DNA from: Bacillota bacterium
GTDB taxonomy: Bacteria > Bacillota_I > Bacilli_A > ML615J-28 > CAG-698
Length of the DNA: 51,041 nt
Reading direction: 5' to 3'
NCBI GenBank assembly: GCA_016280895.1
Contig: JAEEHM010000004.1
Span: forward strand, 1 to 51,041
The position numbers were made by a program, and so were the translations under genes. How positions within the stretch are numbered: position 1 is the stretch's first letter; each line of letters begins with the position of its first letter. Below the pieces are notes generated by a model, which saw only the letters and a program-made list of their open reading frames with translations, searched no databases and was not told where the DNA came from. Positions 8,572 through 16,638 of this stretch are shown here, piece by piece.

Positions 8572-9552
8572 TTAAGCCTTGTTTTCAGAGCCTAAAACTT
8601 CTTTAATCTTATGAGCAACTATTGCTTTAACATTAGCTCTACCATCAGCGATATATTGACGTGGGTCAAAATGATCTGGATGTTCAGCGAAATGTTGACG
8701 AATTCCAGCAGTTAGACCTAAACGTAAGTCTGAATCGATGTTAATCTTACATACAGCACGTTTAGAAGCTTCTCTTAATTCGTTTTCTGGAATACCGATT
8801 GCATTTGGAAGTGCTCCACCATTTTCATTGATGATCTTTACATATTCTTGTGGAACTGAAGAAGATCCATGTAAAACGATTGGGAATCCAGGTAATCTCT
8901 TAGAAACTTCGTCTAAGATGTCTAATCTTAGTGGAGGTGGAGTTAAAACACCATTAACTAATGTACATTGTTCAGGTTTAAATTTGTATGCACCATGAGA
9001 TGTACCAATAGCGATAGCTAATGAGTCAACACCAGTACGTTTAACGAAATCTTCAACTTGGTTAGGATCTGTGTAGCTTGATTTACCAAATTCAACAGCA
9101 ACTTCATCTTCAACACCAGCAAGTGTTCCAAGTTCAGCTTCAACTGTGATATAACGTCCACGAGCTTTAACATCATGAGCATAATCACAAACTTGCTTTG
9201 TTACTGCTACGTTTTCTTCGTATGGATGACCAGAGTAGTCAATCATTACTGATGTGAAACCATCATCGATACAAGCTTTACATAATTCGAATGAATCACC
9301 ATGATCTAAGTGTAAAGCGATTGGTAATTCAGGGAAGTTTTCACTAGCAGCTTTTACCATATGAATTAGGTAAGAAGAGTTAGCGTATTTTCTTGCTCCC
9401 TTTGAAGCTTGTAAGATAACTGGTGATTTTAATTCAGCAGCAGCTTCTGTAATTCCTTGAACAATTTCCATGTTGTTCACATTAAATGCACCAACGGCAT
9501 ATCCGCCTTTGTATGCTTTTTCAAACATTTCCTTTGTATTAACTAAAGGCAT
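8572..9552 (-). CDS. fba: Fructose-bisphosphate aldolase, class II
   Basis: A 326-residue zinc-dependent class II aldolase, which splits fructose 1,6-bisphosphate into dihydroxyacetone phosphate and glyceraldehyde 3-phosphate in glycolysis. The metal-binding and active-site motifs are visible: LHLDHGD (around residue 100), VEAELGTLAG, IGTSHGAYK and LHGSSSVPQ. It starts MPLVNTKEMF, as in many Bacillota. AGGAGG lies 9-10 bases before the ATG. The strong promoter TTAACA-17-TATAAT (9591-9619 on the minus strand) suits a highly expressed glycolytic gene, and codon choice is accordingly less AT-extreme than in neighbouring genes. Confidence 0.96.
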   Translation of the reverse strand: MPLVNTKEMFEKAYKGGYAVGAFNVNNMEIVQGITEAAAELKSPVILQASKGARKYANSSYLIHMVKAASENFPELPIALHLDHGDSFELCKACIDDGFTSVMIDYSGHPYEENVAVTKQVCDYAHDVKARGRYITVEAELGTLAGVEDEVAVEFGKSSYTDPNQVEDFVKRTGVDSLAIAIGTSHGAYKFKPEQCTLVNGVLTPPPLRLDILDEVSKRLPGFPIVLHGSSSVPQEYVKIINENGGALPNAIGIPENELREASKRAVCKINIDSDLRLGLTAGIRQHFAEHPDHFDPRQYIADGRANVKAIVAHKIKEVLGSENKA

Positions 9553-9590
9553 ATAAAATTCCTCCTTATATTTGAATTTTTTACATTAGT

Positions 9591-9619
9591 ATTATACCAT
9601 AATCAAATAGTTTTGTTAA
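9591..9619 (-). promoter_or_regulatory. Promoter of the aldolase gene
   Basis: Read on the minus strand, TTAACA (9619-9614) and TATAAT (9596-9591) are 17 bases apart, about 40 bases upstream of the start codon. Confidence 0.7.
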
Positions 9620-9867
9620 GTGAAACAATAAAAAAATATTTTGATTATCCATGAAAACATTTTTAAAAGATCATATTATAAATTATTATATTTATGAAGC
9701 ATAAAGGAAAAAGAAATATTTTTTTATTGTTAATGTATTTATTTTATTGTTCGTTGAATAAATAGGAAACTTTCTCTTAATTATTTATAGATAATAAAAT
9801 GGAAGAAATATTATCTTAAAATTAAGTCAATCGTTTTCATATGTTCGTTTTCACTAAAAAACGAGAA

Positions 9868-9881
9868 TGTAAAGGCTTTCA
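9868..9881. promoter_or_regulatory. cre-like site upstream of oppA
   Basis: TGTAAAGGCTTTCA matches the catabolite-responsive element consensus TGWNANCGNTNWCA at 13 of 14 positions (the central CG is GG). Binding by CcpA is an inference; CcpA itself is not in the window. Confidence 0.35.
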
Positions 9882-10017
9882 ATGTTATTTTATGGTAAAA
9901 TCAAAAAAGAATAAAAGAATTGGAAAATGACTAAAAAAGTCAAAAAAATTGTTTTTCTGGCTAATTTTGTCCAAAAAACATGAAAAAAATAAAAAAAATA
10001 TATTTTTAGTCAATTAA

Positions 10018-10031
10018 AGAAAACGTTTACT
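10018..10031. promoter_or_regulatory. cre-like site near the oppA promoter
   Basis: AGAAAACGTTTACT matches the cre consensus at 12 of 14 positions, failing only at the two outermost bases. It lies 34 bases upstream of the -35 box of the oppA promoter. Confidence 0.4.
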
Positions 10032-10064
10032 TAGCATTTTCTATAAAAAATTTAAAAAAATATG

Positions 10065-10093
10065 TTGATTTAATTAATAAAAAAATATATAAT
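10065..10093 (+). promoter_or_regulatory. Promoter of oppA
   Basis: TTGATT (10065-10070) and TATAAT (10088-10093) are separated by 17 bases, 55 bases before the ATG, and are preceded by long A/T tracts. Confidence 0.7.
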
Positions 10094-10148
10094 ATTTGTA
10101 ATCTATTAGATTAAATAGATAAAAATTTTTCGAAAAGGAGAGTAAAAC

Positions 10149-12395
10149 ATGAAATTAAGAAAATTTTTATTATTATTAGTTGCTCTTGTATTTGCATTTG
10201 CTTTAGCTGCTTGTGATAAAGACACTGAAAAGAATCCAAGCGGACCAAAAGTAATTGAAGGTCAATTACAAGATGTATCTGAAGATGACATCTTCGAAAG
10301 AGAAGATTATACTTCTGTTTATGATGAATTTGGTTTTGGTACAACAATTGCTGATGTTACTGAAAACCCAGATGGAACAGCTACAATTACTAAAAATGGA
10401 AAAACTTATACTCTAGGTCTAGATTTCTTATCTATGGCTATGGTTTACAATTGTACTCCTGCTGGATCATATAAAACAGAAGAACAAGTATACAATCAAT
10501 GGTGGAAGTTATATATTCAAAGATGGAATAAGATGTTACCTGAAATTCCTCTATATTCTAACCAATACTATGATGTATATGCTGCAAAAATCGACCAATT
10601 TAAGACATCTCCATACTGGGGTGCTGAAAGTGCAGTAGTTGGTGCTACATCAACTGATGGTAAGATCATTATCGGTAGTTCTACAGAACTTTCTGGTTTA
10701 TTCAGATCTTCTGCATTTGGTAAATCAAGTCCTGCTGCTTCTGACCAAGATATCGAACAATTAACATCTGGTTATGATACAGTTGTATCTAATATCGGTG
10801 GATCTTATGCTGTAAATGAAGACGTTGTTAAAGAAATTAGTTCAGAAGTTAATGAAGATGGTACTTTAACTTATACTATCGAAATTAAACCTGGTCTAAA
10901 AGATTCTAAGAACCAAGAAATCACAGCTGATTACTATATCGCTTCTACAATCGCTGCTAACACACCAATTTATGGTGCTGCTGGTGGAAGTTCAAGTGGT
11001 TCAACAAGCTTAGTTGGTTACGAAGAATTCTTAGCTTATGATGGAACTAATGCTGGTCAAGAAGGCGTTTCTAAATATTTCGAAGCTATTAAGAAATTCA
11101 GTGATTACAAGTGGTCTGTAACAGTTTCTCCAGATTATGCTGGATACTATTATTCAATCACATTAGCTGGTTTCTCACCAAAAGATCCTGCTATCTATCT
11201 ATGTGGAGCTGAATTAACAGTTGATCCTGAAACAAAAGCTGTTGGTATGTCAGATGCATACTATGCAACTGAAGAAAAAGATGGTGCAAAGACATTCGTT
11301 AATGCTGCTAAATTAAAAGCTAACATTTACAACAATGATGCTTCTACATTCGCATTCACTGGCCCATATGTAGTTTCTAATTATGATGCTACTACTAAGG
11401 CTGCTACATTAACTAAGAATGAATATTATGTAACAGAAGCTTATCGTAAATATAATGATAATGGAACTTTAAAAGATGGTAACATTACTACTATTAACTA
11501 TGTAAAAGTTATCTCTCAAACTCAAACTGACCAATTAAAGGCTGGTGAAGTTAACGTTCTTGAAGGTATTACTGGTGGATCTGATACAGATGCTGCTGTA
11601 GCATTATGTAAAGATGGTTCATTCAAATATACATACTATGACCGTGCTGGTTATGGTAAATTATCATTCAAGGGTGATTATGGTCCAACTCAATTCGCTG
11701 CTGTACGTCAAGCTATCGCTTACACAATCAATCGTCCAGAATTTGCTGATGCATTCACTGGTGGATATGGTTCAGTAGTTGATGGTCCTTACTATAGTGG
11801 ATCTACTTCATACAATGCTGTTAAGTCTACAATCAAATTAGATACTTATGATTACAGTGCTGATGAAGCTAAGAAATTATTAGAAGAAGATGGTTGGATT
11901 TATTCATTCAATGGAACTAACGTTACTGAATATGCTGGTTCAGGCGTTCGTTATAAGAAATTAGCTGCTGAAGAACAAACTGAAGCTAACATTTTCTATC
12001 ATTCAACAGACAGTGCATACAAGACAATTAAATACGGTGATGCATATTATATGCCTCTAGTAATTAACTGGTATGGTACACCTGCTGATGAAAATGAAGT
12101 AACTGCTTTATTAATCACTAAGTGGCAAGCTGCACAAACACCAAAAGATTTAGGATTCTATATCACTACAACTCAAGGTGATTTCCAAACTGTATTATAT
12201 GGTGAATATTATCAAATGCCTTCATATGGCTATAATAAAGGTGCTAGACCAATTTGTTCATGCGCTAACTTTGCAACTGGTTACAACTCAGCTGTTTATG
12301 ATTATTCATTCAATTGGACAATCAACCAAACAATGTATGAAAATTACAACTGTCAATTAATGGACCCAGCTGATTTCTTCGCAGATTATAAATAA
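10149..12395 (+). CDS. oppA: Oligopeptide ABC transporter substrate-binding lipoprotein
   Basis: A 748-residue lipoprotein (signal peptide with lipobox LAAC, Cys at residue 22; AAGGAG before the ATG) that should capture peptides outside the membrane for OppBCDF. It is longer than a typical OppA of 550-600 residues. Residues around 115-165 (QRWNKMLPEIPLYSN, then YDVYAAKIDQF) look like the segment that normally closes the family 5 solute-binding fold near its C-terminus, yet here they precede the canonical lobe (IEIKPGLKDSKNQEITADYY around 250). The order therefore looks permuted. Later parts contain AVRQAIAYTINRPEFADAF, typical of the second lobe. A strong promoter and a 14-bp hairpin after the gene suggest expression in excess over the membrane subunits. 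The family is clear; peptide specificity is not. Confidence 0.85.
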   Translation: MKLRKFLLLLVALVFAFALAACDKDTEKNPSGPKVIEGQLQDVSEDDIFEREDYTSVYDEFGFGTTIADVTENPDGTATITKNGKTYTLGLDFLSMAMVYNCTPAGSYKTEEQVYNQWWKLYIQRWNKMLPEIPLYSNQYYDVYAAKIDQFKTSPYWGAESAVVGATSTDGKIIIGSSTELSGLFRSSAFGKSSPAASDQDIEQLTSGYDTVVSNIGGSYAVNEDVVKEISSEVNEDGTLTYTIEIKPGLKDSKNQEITADYYIASTIAANTPIYGAAGGSSSGSTSLVGYEEFLAYDGTNAGQEGVSKYFEAIKKFSDYKWSVTVSPDYAGYYYSITLAGFSPKDPAIYLCGAELTVDPETKAVGMSDAYYATEEKDGAKTFVNAAKLKANIYNNDASTFAFTGPYVVSNYDATTKAATLTKNEYYVTEAYRKYNDNGTLKDGNITTINYVKVISQTQTDQLKAGEVNVLEGITGGSDTDAAVALCKDGSFKYTYYDRAGYGKLSFKGDYGPTQFAAVRQAIAYTINRPEFADAFTGGYGSVVDGPYYSGSTSYNAVKSTIKLDTYDYSADEAKKLLEEDGWIYSFNGTNVTEYAGSGVRYKKLAAEEQTEANIFYHSTDSAYKTIKYGDAYYMPLVINWYGTPADENEVTALLITKWQAAQTPKDLGFYITTTQGDFQTVLYGEYYQMPSYGYNKGARPICSCANFATGYNSAVYDYSFNWTINQTMYENYNCQLMDPADFFADYK

Positions 12396-12438
12396 GAATT
12401 ATTAACATAATCGTTAATAATGATTATATGATTTAAAT

Positions 12439-12477
12439 ATTAGTGAGGGTAGCACTCCTATCCTCACTAATTTTATT
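12439..12477 (+). terminator. Strong hairpin after oppA, probable partial terminator
   Basis: ATTAGTGAGGGTAG (12439-12452) and CTATCCTCACTAAT (12458-12471) form a 14-bp stem with one G-T pair and a five-base loop, followed by TTTTATT. The T-run is imperfect, so it may end most but not all oppA transcripts or protect their 3' ends. Confidence 0.7.
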
Positions 12478-12487
12478 GATAATTAGT

Positions 12488-12516
12488 TTGTAATTTTGAT
12501 AATAAAGTGGTATAAT
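12488..12516 (+). promoter_or_regulatory. Internal promoter for oppBCDF
   Basis: TTGTAA (12488-12493) and TATAAT (12511-12516) are 17 bases apart, after the oppA hairpin and 78 bases before oppB. Confidence 0.65.
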
Positions 12517-12593
12517 ATATTGAATAAAAAACTATAATATTACATTATTATGAAAAATATGAATTAAGAAAATAAAAAAGGAAGGTATGCATT

Positions 12594-13643
12594 ATGTTCA
12601 AGTATATTTTGAAACGTATTTTTTACATTTTTGTAGTATTCATGATTTTGTCATTTGCGATTTACATGATTTATAGTTTAATCCCAGGTGATCAAGCATA
12701 TGCTACAGCACAACAAGAAATAAAGAATAGTAAGGGAAAATTAGACTTTAATGAAAGGTATACTTATTGGCAAGGATATTACGGAACTAATGGTAATATT
12801 ATTCAAAGATATGGAAGATGGCTTGGCGTTTACCCATACAAGGTTGTAAGTGTAGGTGAGGGTGAAGTTAAACAATATCGTGGTGTATTACAAGGTGAAT
12901 TAGGTTCATCTGTTCAATTTAATGTTCCTGTATTAGAATTAATGAAAGAACCAATGAGAAATACTATCTTCATTAATATCTTTGTAACTATTTTTGGCTT
13001 AGGTATAACTATTCCATTAGGTATATTCTGTGCTAGAAAGAAAGGATCAAAGCGAGATACCGCGGTACAAGTTGGTACTATAGTTGGTTATAGTATTCCA
13101 TCATTCATTATCGCTATTCTATTTATTTGGCTTTTCTCAATTGTACTTGGCATATTCCCAGTAAGTGGTCAGATAACCATAGATGCTGGTTATGAGAAGG
13201 GTACGTGGAAATATTTCTGGGATGAAATGTATCACTTTGCCTTACCTTTGATTGTAATGACATTCTCATCACTAGGTGGTATGACTCGTTATGTTAGAGC
13301 ATCAATGATTGAAGCTTTATCAATGGATTGTGTACGTACTGCTCGTGCTAAAGGTTTAAAAGAAAGTGTTGTTATTCATAAACATGCATGGAGAAATGCG
13401 TTAATTCCAATTGTTACTTTAGTAATTGGTTGGTTCTTAGGTATTTTCTCAGGTTCAATTATGATTGAAAATATTTTTGGATTAAATGGTATCGGTAGAA
13501 TTTATTATCAGGCTTTGACTAATAGAGATTATCCAGTTATCTTAACACTTCAAATGTTCTATATTTTAATTGGTTTAATTGGAAACTTGATTATCGATAT
13601 TTCTTATGGTATCGTTGACCCAAGAATTAGAATTAATAAATAG
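12594..13643 (+). CDS. oppB: Oligopeptide ABC transporter permease OppB
   Basis: A 349-residue permease with six predicted membrane helices. It starts MFKYILKRIFYIFVVF, the usual opening of OppB/DppB. The cytoplasmic EAA loop that docks on the ATPases is DCVRTARAKGLKESVV followed by HKHAWRNALIP. The C-terminus YGIVDPRIRI is also typical. The extracytoplasmic loop between helices 1 and 2 (about residues 35-125, Tyr/Gly-rich: YWQGYYGTNGN) is somewhat longer than usual, making the protein 20-40 residues longer than most OppB proteins. Ribosome binding site AAGGAAGG precedes the ATG. It forms an operon with oppC, oppD and oppF, with gaps of only a few bases. Confidence 0.93.
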   Translation: MFKYILKRIFYIFVVFMILSFAIYMIYSLIPGDQAYATAQQEIKNSKGKLDFNERYTYWQGYYGTNGNIIQRYGRWLGVYPYKVVSVGEGEVKQYRGVLQGELGSSVQFNVPVLELMKEPMRNTIFINIFVTIFGLGITIPLGIFCARKKGSKRDTAVQVGTIVGYSIPSFIIAILFIWLFSIVLGIFPVSGQITIDAGYEKGTWKYFWDEMYHFALPLIVMTFSSLGGMTRYVRASMIEALSMDCVRTARAKGLKESVVIHKHAWRNALIPIVTLVIGWFLGIFSGSIMIENIFGLNGIGRIYYQALTNRDYPVILTLQMFYILIGLIGNLIIDISYGIVDPRIRINK

Positions 13644-13657
13644 AGGAGGTGGCAGAG

Positions 13658-15631
13658 ATGAATAATAATTTAAACAATAACACTCCTCAAAAGGAAAAAG
13701 GCCCTATCGGTAGATTCTTTGCTGCAATTGGCAATGGATTTAAAACTGTTGGTGCTTGGTTGCGTCGTACATTCTTTGGTGCAAGTAAAACACTTGCTAA
13801 AGATGATCCAATGTTTGTTGAAAAATTGGAAAGTCCTGGTGTTATCGCTGTTAAATCTTTCTTTAGAAGAAGATTACAAGTTACAGCTTTAATTATCTTA
13901 GCATCAATGTTTATCTTTGTATTCGTAGGTCCATTATTCATTAAATTAGATAATACTGTTGATACTACACAAATGAATATGGCTCCAACTTCATCACTTA
14001 GAAGAATTCCTAATAAGATGAAGAATGATATAAAGAGCATTTCTGCTTATGGTACTTTCTCTATTGGCGTATCTGAAAAAAATGACTTCTATATTTGGGG
14101 TGCTACAAAGGACCAAATTTCAAAAGAAGATTTAAAGAATATTCCAAGTGAACTTGATGGAAAGAAAGTTGCATTTGCAGCTGCTGGTAAAGATCATATT
14201 ATTGCTATTACAACTGAAGGTAAGGTAATTGCATGGGGTAGTAATAGTCTTGCTCAATATGGCCTAAGACCTGCAACAGCAAGTGATGATACATCTAAAA
14301 TATATGAGCCAGAAGAATTAGTTAATGGCACAATTGATGTAAACAATGTTGCTGGTTTAAGTTGTGGTAACCAAGCTACTGCAATTGTTATGAAAGACGG
14401 TTCTTTCTATATTTGGGGTAATAATAATTCCACAAATAATGTTATTGATCTTTATGATTGGCAAGAAGATTTAAAAGCTGCTAGCCAAAGTCCTAATGTT
14501 GAAAAGATTGTATTTGGTAATACATATGCAATTTGTTTATTAAAAGATGGTACTATTGCTGCTGGTAGAAATGTTTTATCAATCAATAAGATTAATGCTA
14601 CTGGTAAAAAGGTAGTTGACGTTGCTTGTGATTCATATTCAGTAGGTGCTGTTTTAGAAGATGGTACTGTTATGATTACAGGTGTTGTTGAATACGGACA
14701 AAATAAAGTTCCTGAGCTTCCTGCTGGCGAAAAGTATATAAAAATCTCTGCTGGTTCTAGACATTATGCAGCTGTTACTAATAAGGGCAGAGCATTCACA
14801 TGGGGTTCTAATTTATACAAACAAGCAAGTGTTAATGGATTAGAAGATGTAAGTGATGTTTTTGCTGTTAATAATCAAACATATTTTGTGAAAGATGGAA
14901 AATTAGTTAAATCTATTGGTTTAAAGGGCTTCATTATGGGTACTGATAGCCAAGGACGTAACTTATTTGCTCGTATCGTACATGGTGGAAAGATGACAAT
15001 GACAATCGGTGCTGTAGCTGTAATTATTTCAACAATTATTGCTATTATCGTTGGTTGTGTATCAGGCTATTTTGGTAAATGGGTTGATATGTTATTAATG
15101 AGAGTTACTGAAGTATTCAGTGCCTTACCATTCTTACCATTTGCGATGATGTTAAGTGTTGTAATTAGTCACTATAATATTAGTGAAAATAAACGTATAT
15201 TTATCATAATGGTTATCTTAGGATTCTTGTCTTGGACAGGTCTTGCTCACATGATTCGTGGTCAAGTTCTTGCTGAGAGAGAAAAGGAATTCGTTCTTGC
15301 TGCTAAGGCTATGGGTGTTAAAGAAGGTCGTATTGCGTTCAAACACATCTTACCTAATGTAGTATCTATCATTTTAGTAAGTGTTACATTAGACTTTGCT
15401 GGTTGTATGTTAACAGAATCAAGCTTAAGTTACTTAGGCTTCGGTGTTCAACAACCACAACCTACATGGGGTAACTTATTAAATGGTGCTAACAATAGTA
15501 TTGTTATTAAATTCTATTGGTGGCAATGGCTATTCCCATCAATTTTCCTAGGTGTAGCTACTATTTGTGTAAATATCATAGGTGATGGTCTAAGAGATGT
15601 TCTTGACCCTAAGTCATCTAGTGAACGTTAG
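13658..15631 (+). CDS. oppC: OppC permease with inserted RCC1-like beta-propeller
   Basis: A 657-residue protein, about twice the usual OppC length. Residues 1-70 are a hydrophilic, basic cytoplasmic extension; helix 1 is about 75-95. OppC resumes with MGTDSQGRNLFARIVHG (about 427-443), five further helices, the EAA loop EFVLAAKAMGVKEG, and SYLGFGVQQPQPTWG near the end. Between them, about 125-421, lie seven spaced RCC1-type repeats, each with a small-residue/Gly turn, a strand, a Gly turn and a xxWG-like strand: cores near 127-149, 175-197, 234-256, 284-305, 322-342, 363-385 and 401-421 (for example VIAWGSNSLAQYG, FYIWGNN, AFTWGSNLYKQ). By OppC topology this lies outside the cell, next to where OppA docks. 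The ATG at 13658 is chosen over a GTG at 13649, which overlaps the GAGGAGG site. A sequencing join is unlikely: the frame is open throughout with uniform codon use. Confidence 0.92.
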   Translation: MNNNLNNNTPQKEKGPIGRFFAAIGNGFKTVGAWLRRTFFGASKTLAKDDPMFVEKLESPGVIAVKSFFRRRLQVTALIILASMFIFVFVGPLFIKLDNTVDTTQMNMAPTSSLRRIPNKMKNDIKSISAYGTFSIGVSEKNDFYIWGATKDQISKEDLKNIPSELDGKKVAFAAAGKDHIIAITTEGKVIAWGSNSLAQYGLRPATASDDTSKIYEPEELVNGTIDVNNVAGLSCGNQATAIVMKDGSFYIWGNNNSTNNVIDLYDWQEDLKAASQSPNVEKIVFGNTYAICLLKDGTIAAGRNVLSINKINATGKKVVDVACDSYSVGAVLEDGTVMITGVVEYGQNKVPELPAGEKYIKISAGSRHYAAVTNKGRAFTWGSNLYKQASVNGLEDVSDVFAVNNQTYFVKDGKLVKSIGLKGFIMGTDSQGRNLFARIVHGGKMTMTIGAVAVIISTIIAIIVGCVSGYFGKWVDMLLMRVTEVFSALPFLPFAMMLSVVISHYNISENKRIFIIMVILGFLSWTGLAHMIRGQVLAEREKEFVLAAKAMGVKEGRIAFKHILPNVVSIILVSVTLDFAGCMLTESSLSYLGFGVQQPQPTWGNLLNGANNSIVIKFYWWQWLFPSIFLGVATICVNIIGDGLRDVLDPKSSSER

Positions 15632-15642
15632 GAGGTAATTTT

Positions 15643-16638
15643 ATGGCATTATTAGAAGTAAAAGACCTTCATACATTTTTTAAGACAAGAAAGGGTATAG
15701 TTAAAGCCGTTAATGGTGTAAGCTATGCAGTTGAATCTGGTAAAACATTAGGCATCGTTGGTGAATCTGGTTCTGGTAAATCAGTTTCTGCAATGAGTAT
15801 CCTACAATTGTTGGATGGTAATGGATATATTGATTCTGGTGAAATTTATTTTGAAGGTAGAGAATTAACTAAATTATCTCTTGAAGAAATGTATACAATC
15901 AGAGGTAATAAGATTTCTGTTATCTTCCAAGAACCAATGACTTCATTAAATCCAGTATTTACAGTATTGAATCAATTAATGGAACCATTCATGATTCATC
16001 AACATTTAGATAAAAAAGAGGCTAAGAAAAAGGCAATTGAAATGTTGTATGCAGTTCAAATTCCTAATCCTGAAGCTGTTGCTAAACAATATCCTCACCA
16101 ATTATCTGGTGGTATGAGACAAAGAGTTATGATTGCGATGGCACTTGCTTGTAAGCCAAAAATTCTAATTGCTGATGAACCTACTACAGCTCTTGATGTT
16201 ACTATTCAAGCGCAAATCTTAAAGTTAATGAATGATTTACAAAAAGAAAATGGAACATCAATTCTATTTATCACTCATGACTTGGGTGTAATCAATGAAA
16301 TGGCTGATGATGTTGTAGTAATGTATTGTGGTGAAGTTGTAGAACAAGCTACAGCAAGAACAATCTTTACTGATCAAGATTTAAGTCACCCATATACTGA
16401 AGGATTGATGGCATCTATTCCTCGTCTTGATGCAGTAGGACAAAAACTAGAACCAATTCCAGGTGTTGTTCCACATCCATTAGCACTTCCTAAAGGATGT
16501 AAGTTTGCACCTAGATGTAAATATTGTACACAACGTTGTGAGGAAGAAGAACCTGAATTAACTGAATTAGAACCAGGTCATTCAATTCGTTGCTTCTATC
16601 CAAACAAGAAGGAGAGAAAAGAAAATGCAGGAAAATAA
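15643..16638 (+). CDS. oppD: Oligopeptide ABC transporter ATPase OppD
   Basis: A 331-residue ATP-binding subunit with Walker A GESGSGKS (about 39-46), Q-loop FQEPMTSLNP, signature LSGGMRQRV, Walker B ILIADEPTTALD and switch His in FITHDLGV. The C-terminal oligopeptide-transporter extension carries a Cys cluster (GCKFAPRCKYCTQRCEEE, with a further Cys in IRCFYP) that in OppD/DppD relatives has been associated with an iron-sulfur cluster. It pairs with OppF under OppB/OppC. GGAGG lies upstream of the ATG, 12 bases after oppC, and the gene overlaps oppF by 14 bases. Confidence 0.95.
   Translation: MALLEVKDLHTFFKTRKGIVKAVNGVSYAVESGKTLGIVGESGSGKSVSAMSILQLLDGNGYIDSGEIYFEGRELTKLSLEEMYTIRGNKISVIFQEPMTSLNPVFTVLNQLMEPFMIHQHLDKKEAKKKAIEMLYAVQIPNPEAVAKQYPHQLSGGMRQRVMIAMALACKPKILIADEPTTALDVTIQAQILKLMNDLQKENGTSILFITHDLGVINEMADDVVVMYCGEVVEQATARTIFTDQDLSHPYTEGLMASIPRLDAVGQKLEPIPGVVPHPLALPKGCKFAPRCKYCTQRCEEEEPELTELEPGHSIRCFYPNKKERKENAGK

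Larger units (their letters stand above)
9620..10064. other. Long AT-rich intergenic leader upstream of oppA
   Basis: About 450 bases between the divergent aldolase and oppA promoters with no plausible gene. It is dominated by A- and T-tracts (for example 9930-10010), which are likely to bend DNA or to act as upstream activating sequence for the oppA promoter. Two catabolite-response-like sites lie inside it (9868 and 10018). I see no tRNA, riboswitch or open frame with a ribosome binding site. Confidence 0.5.
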
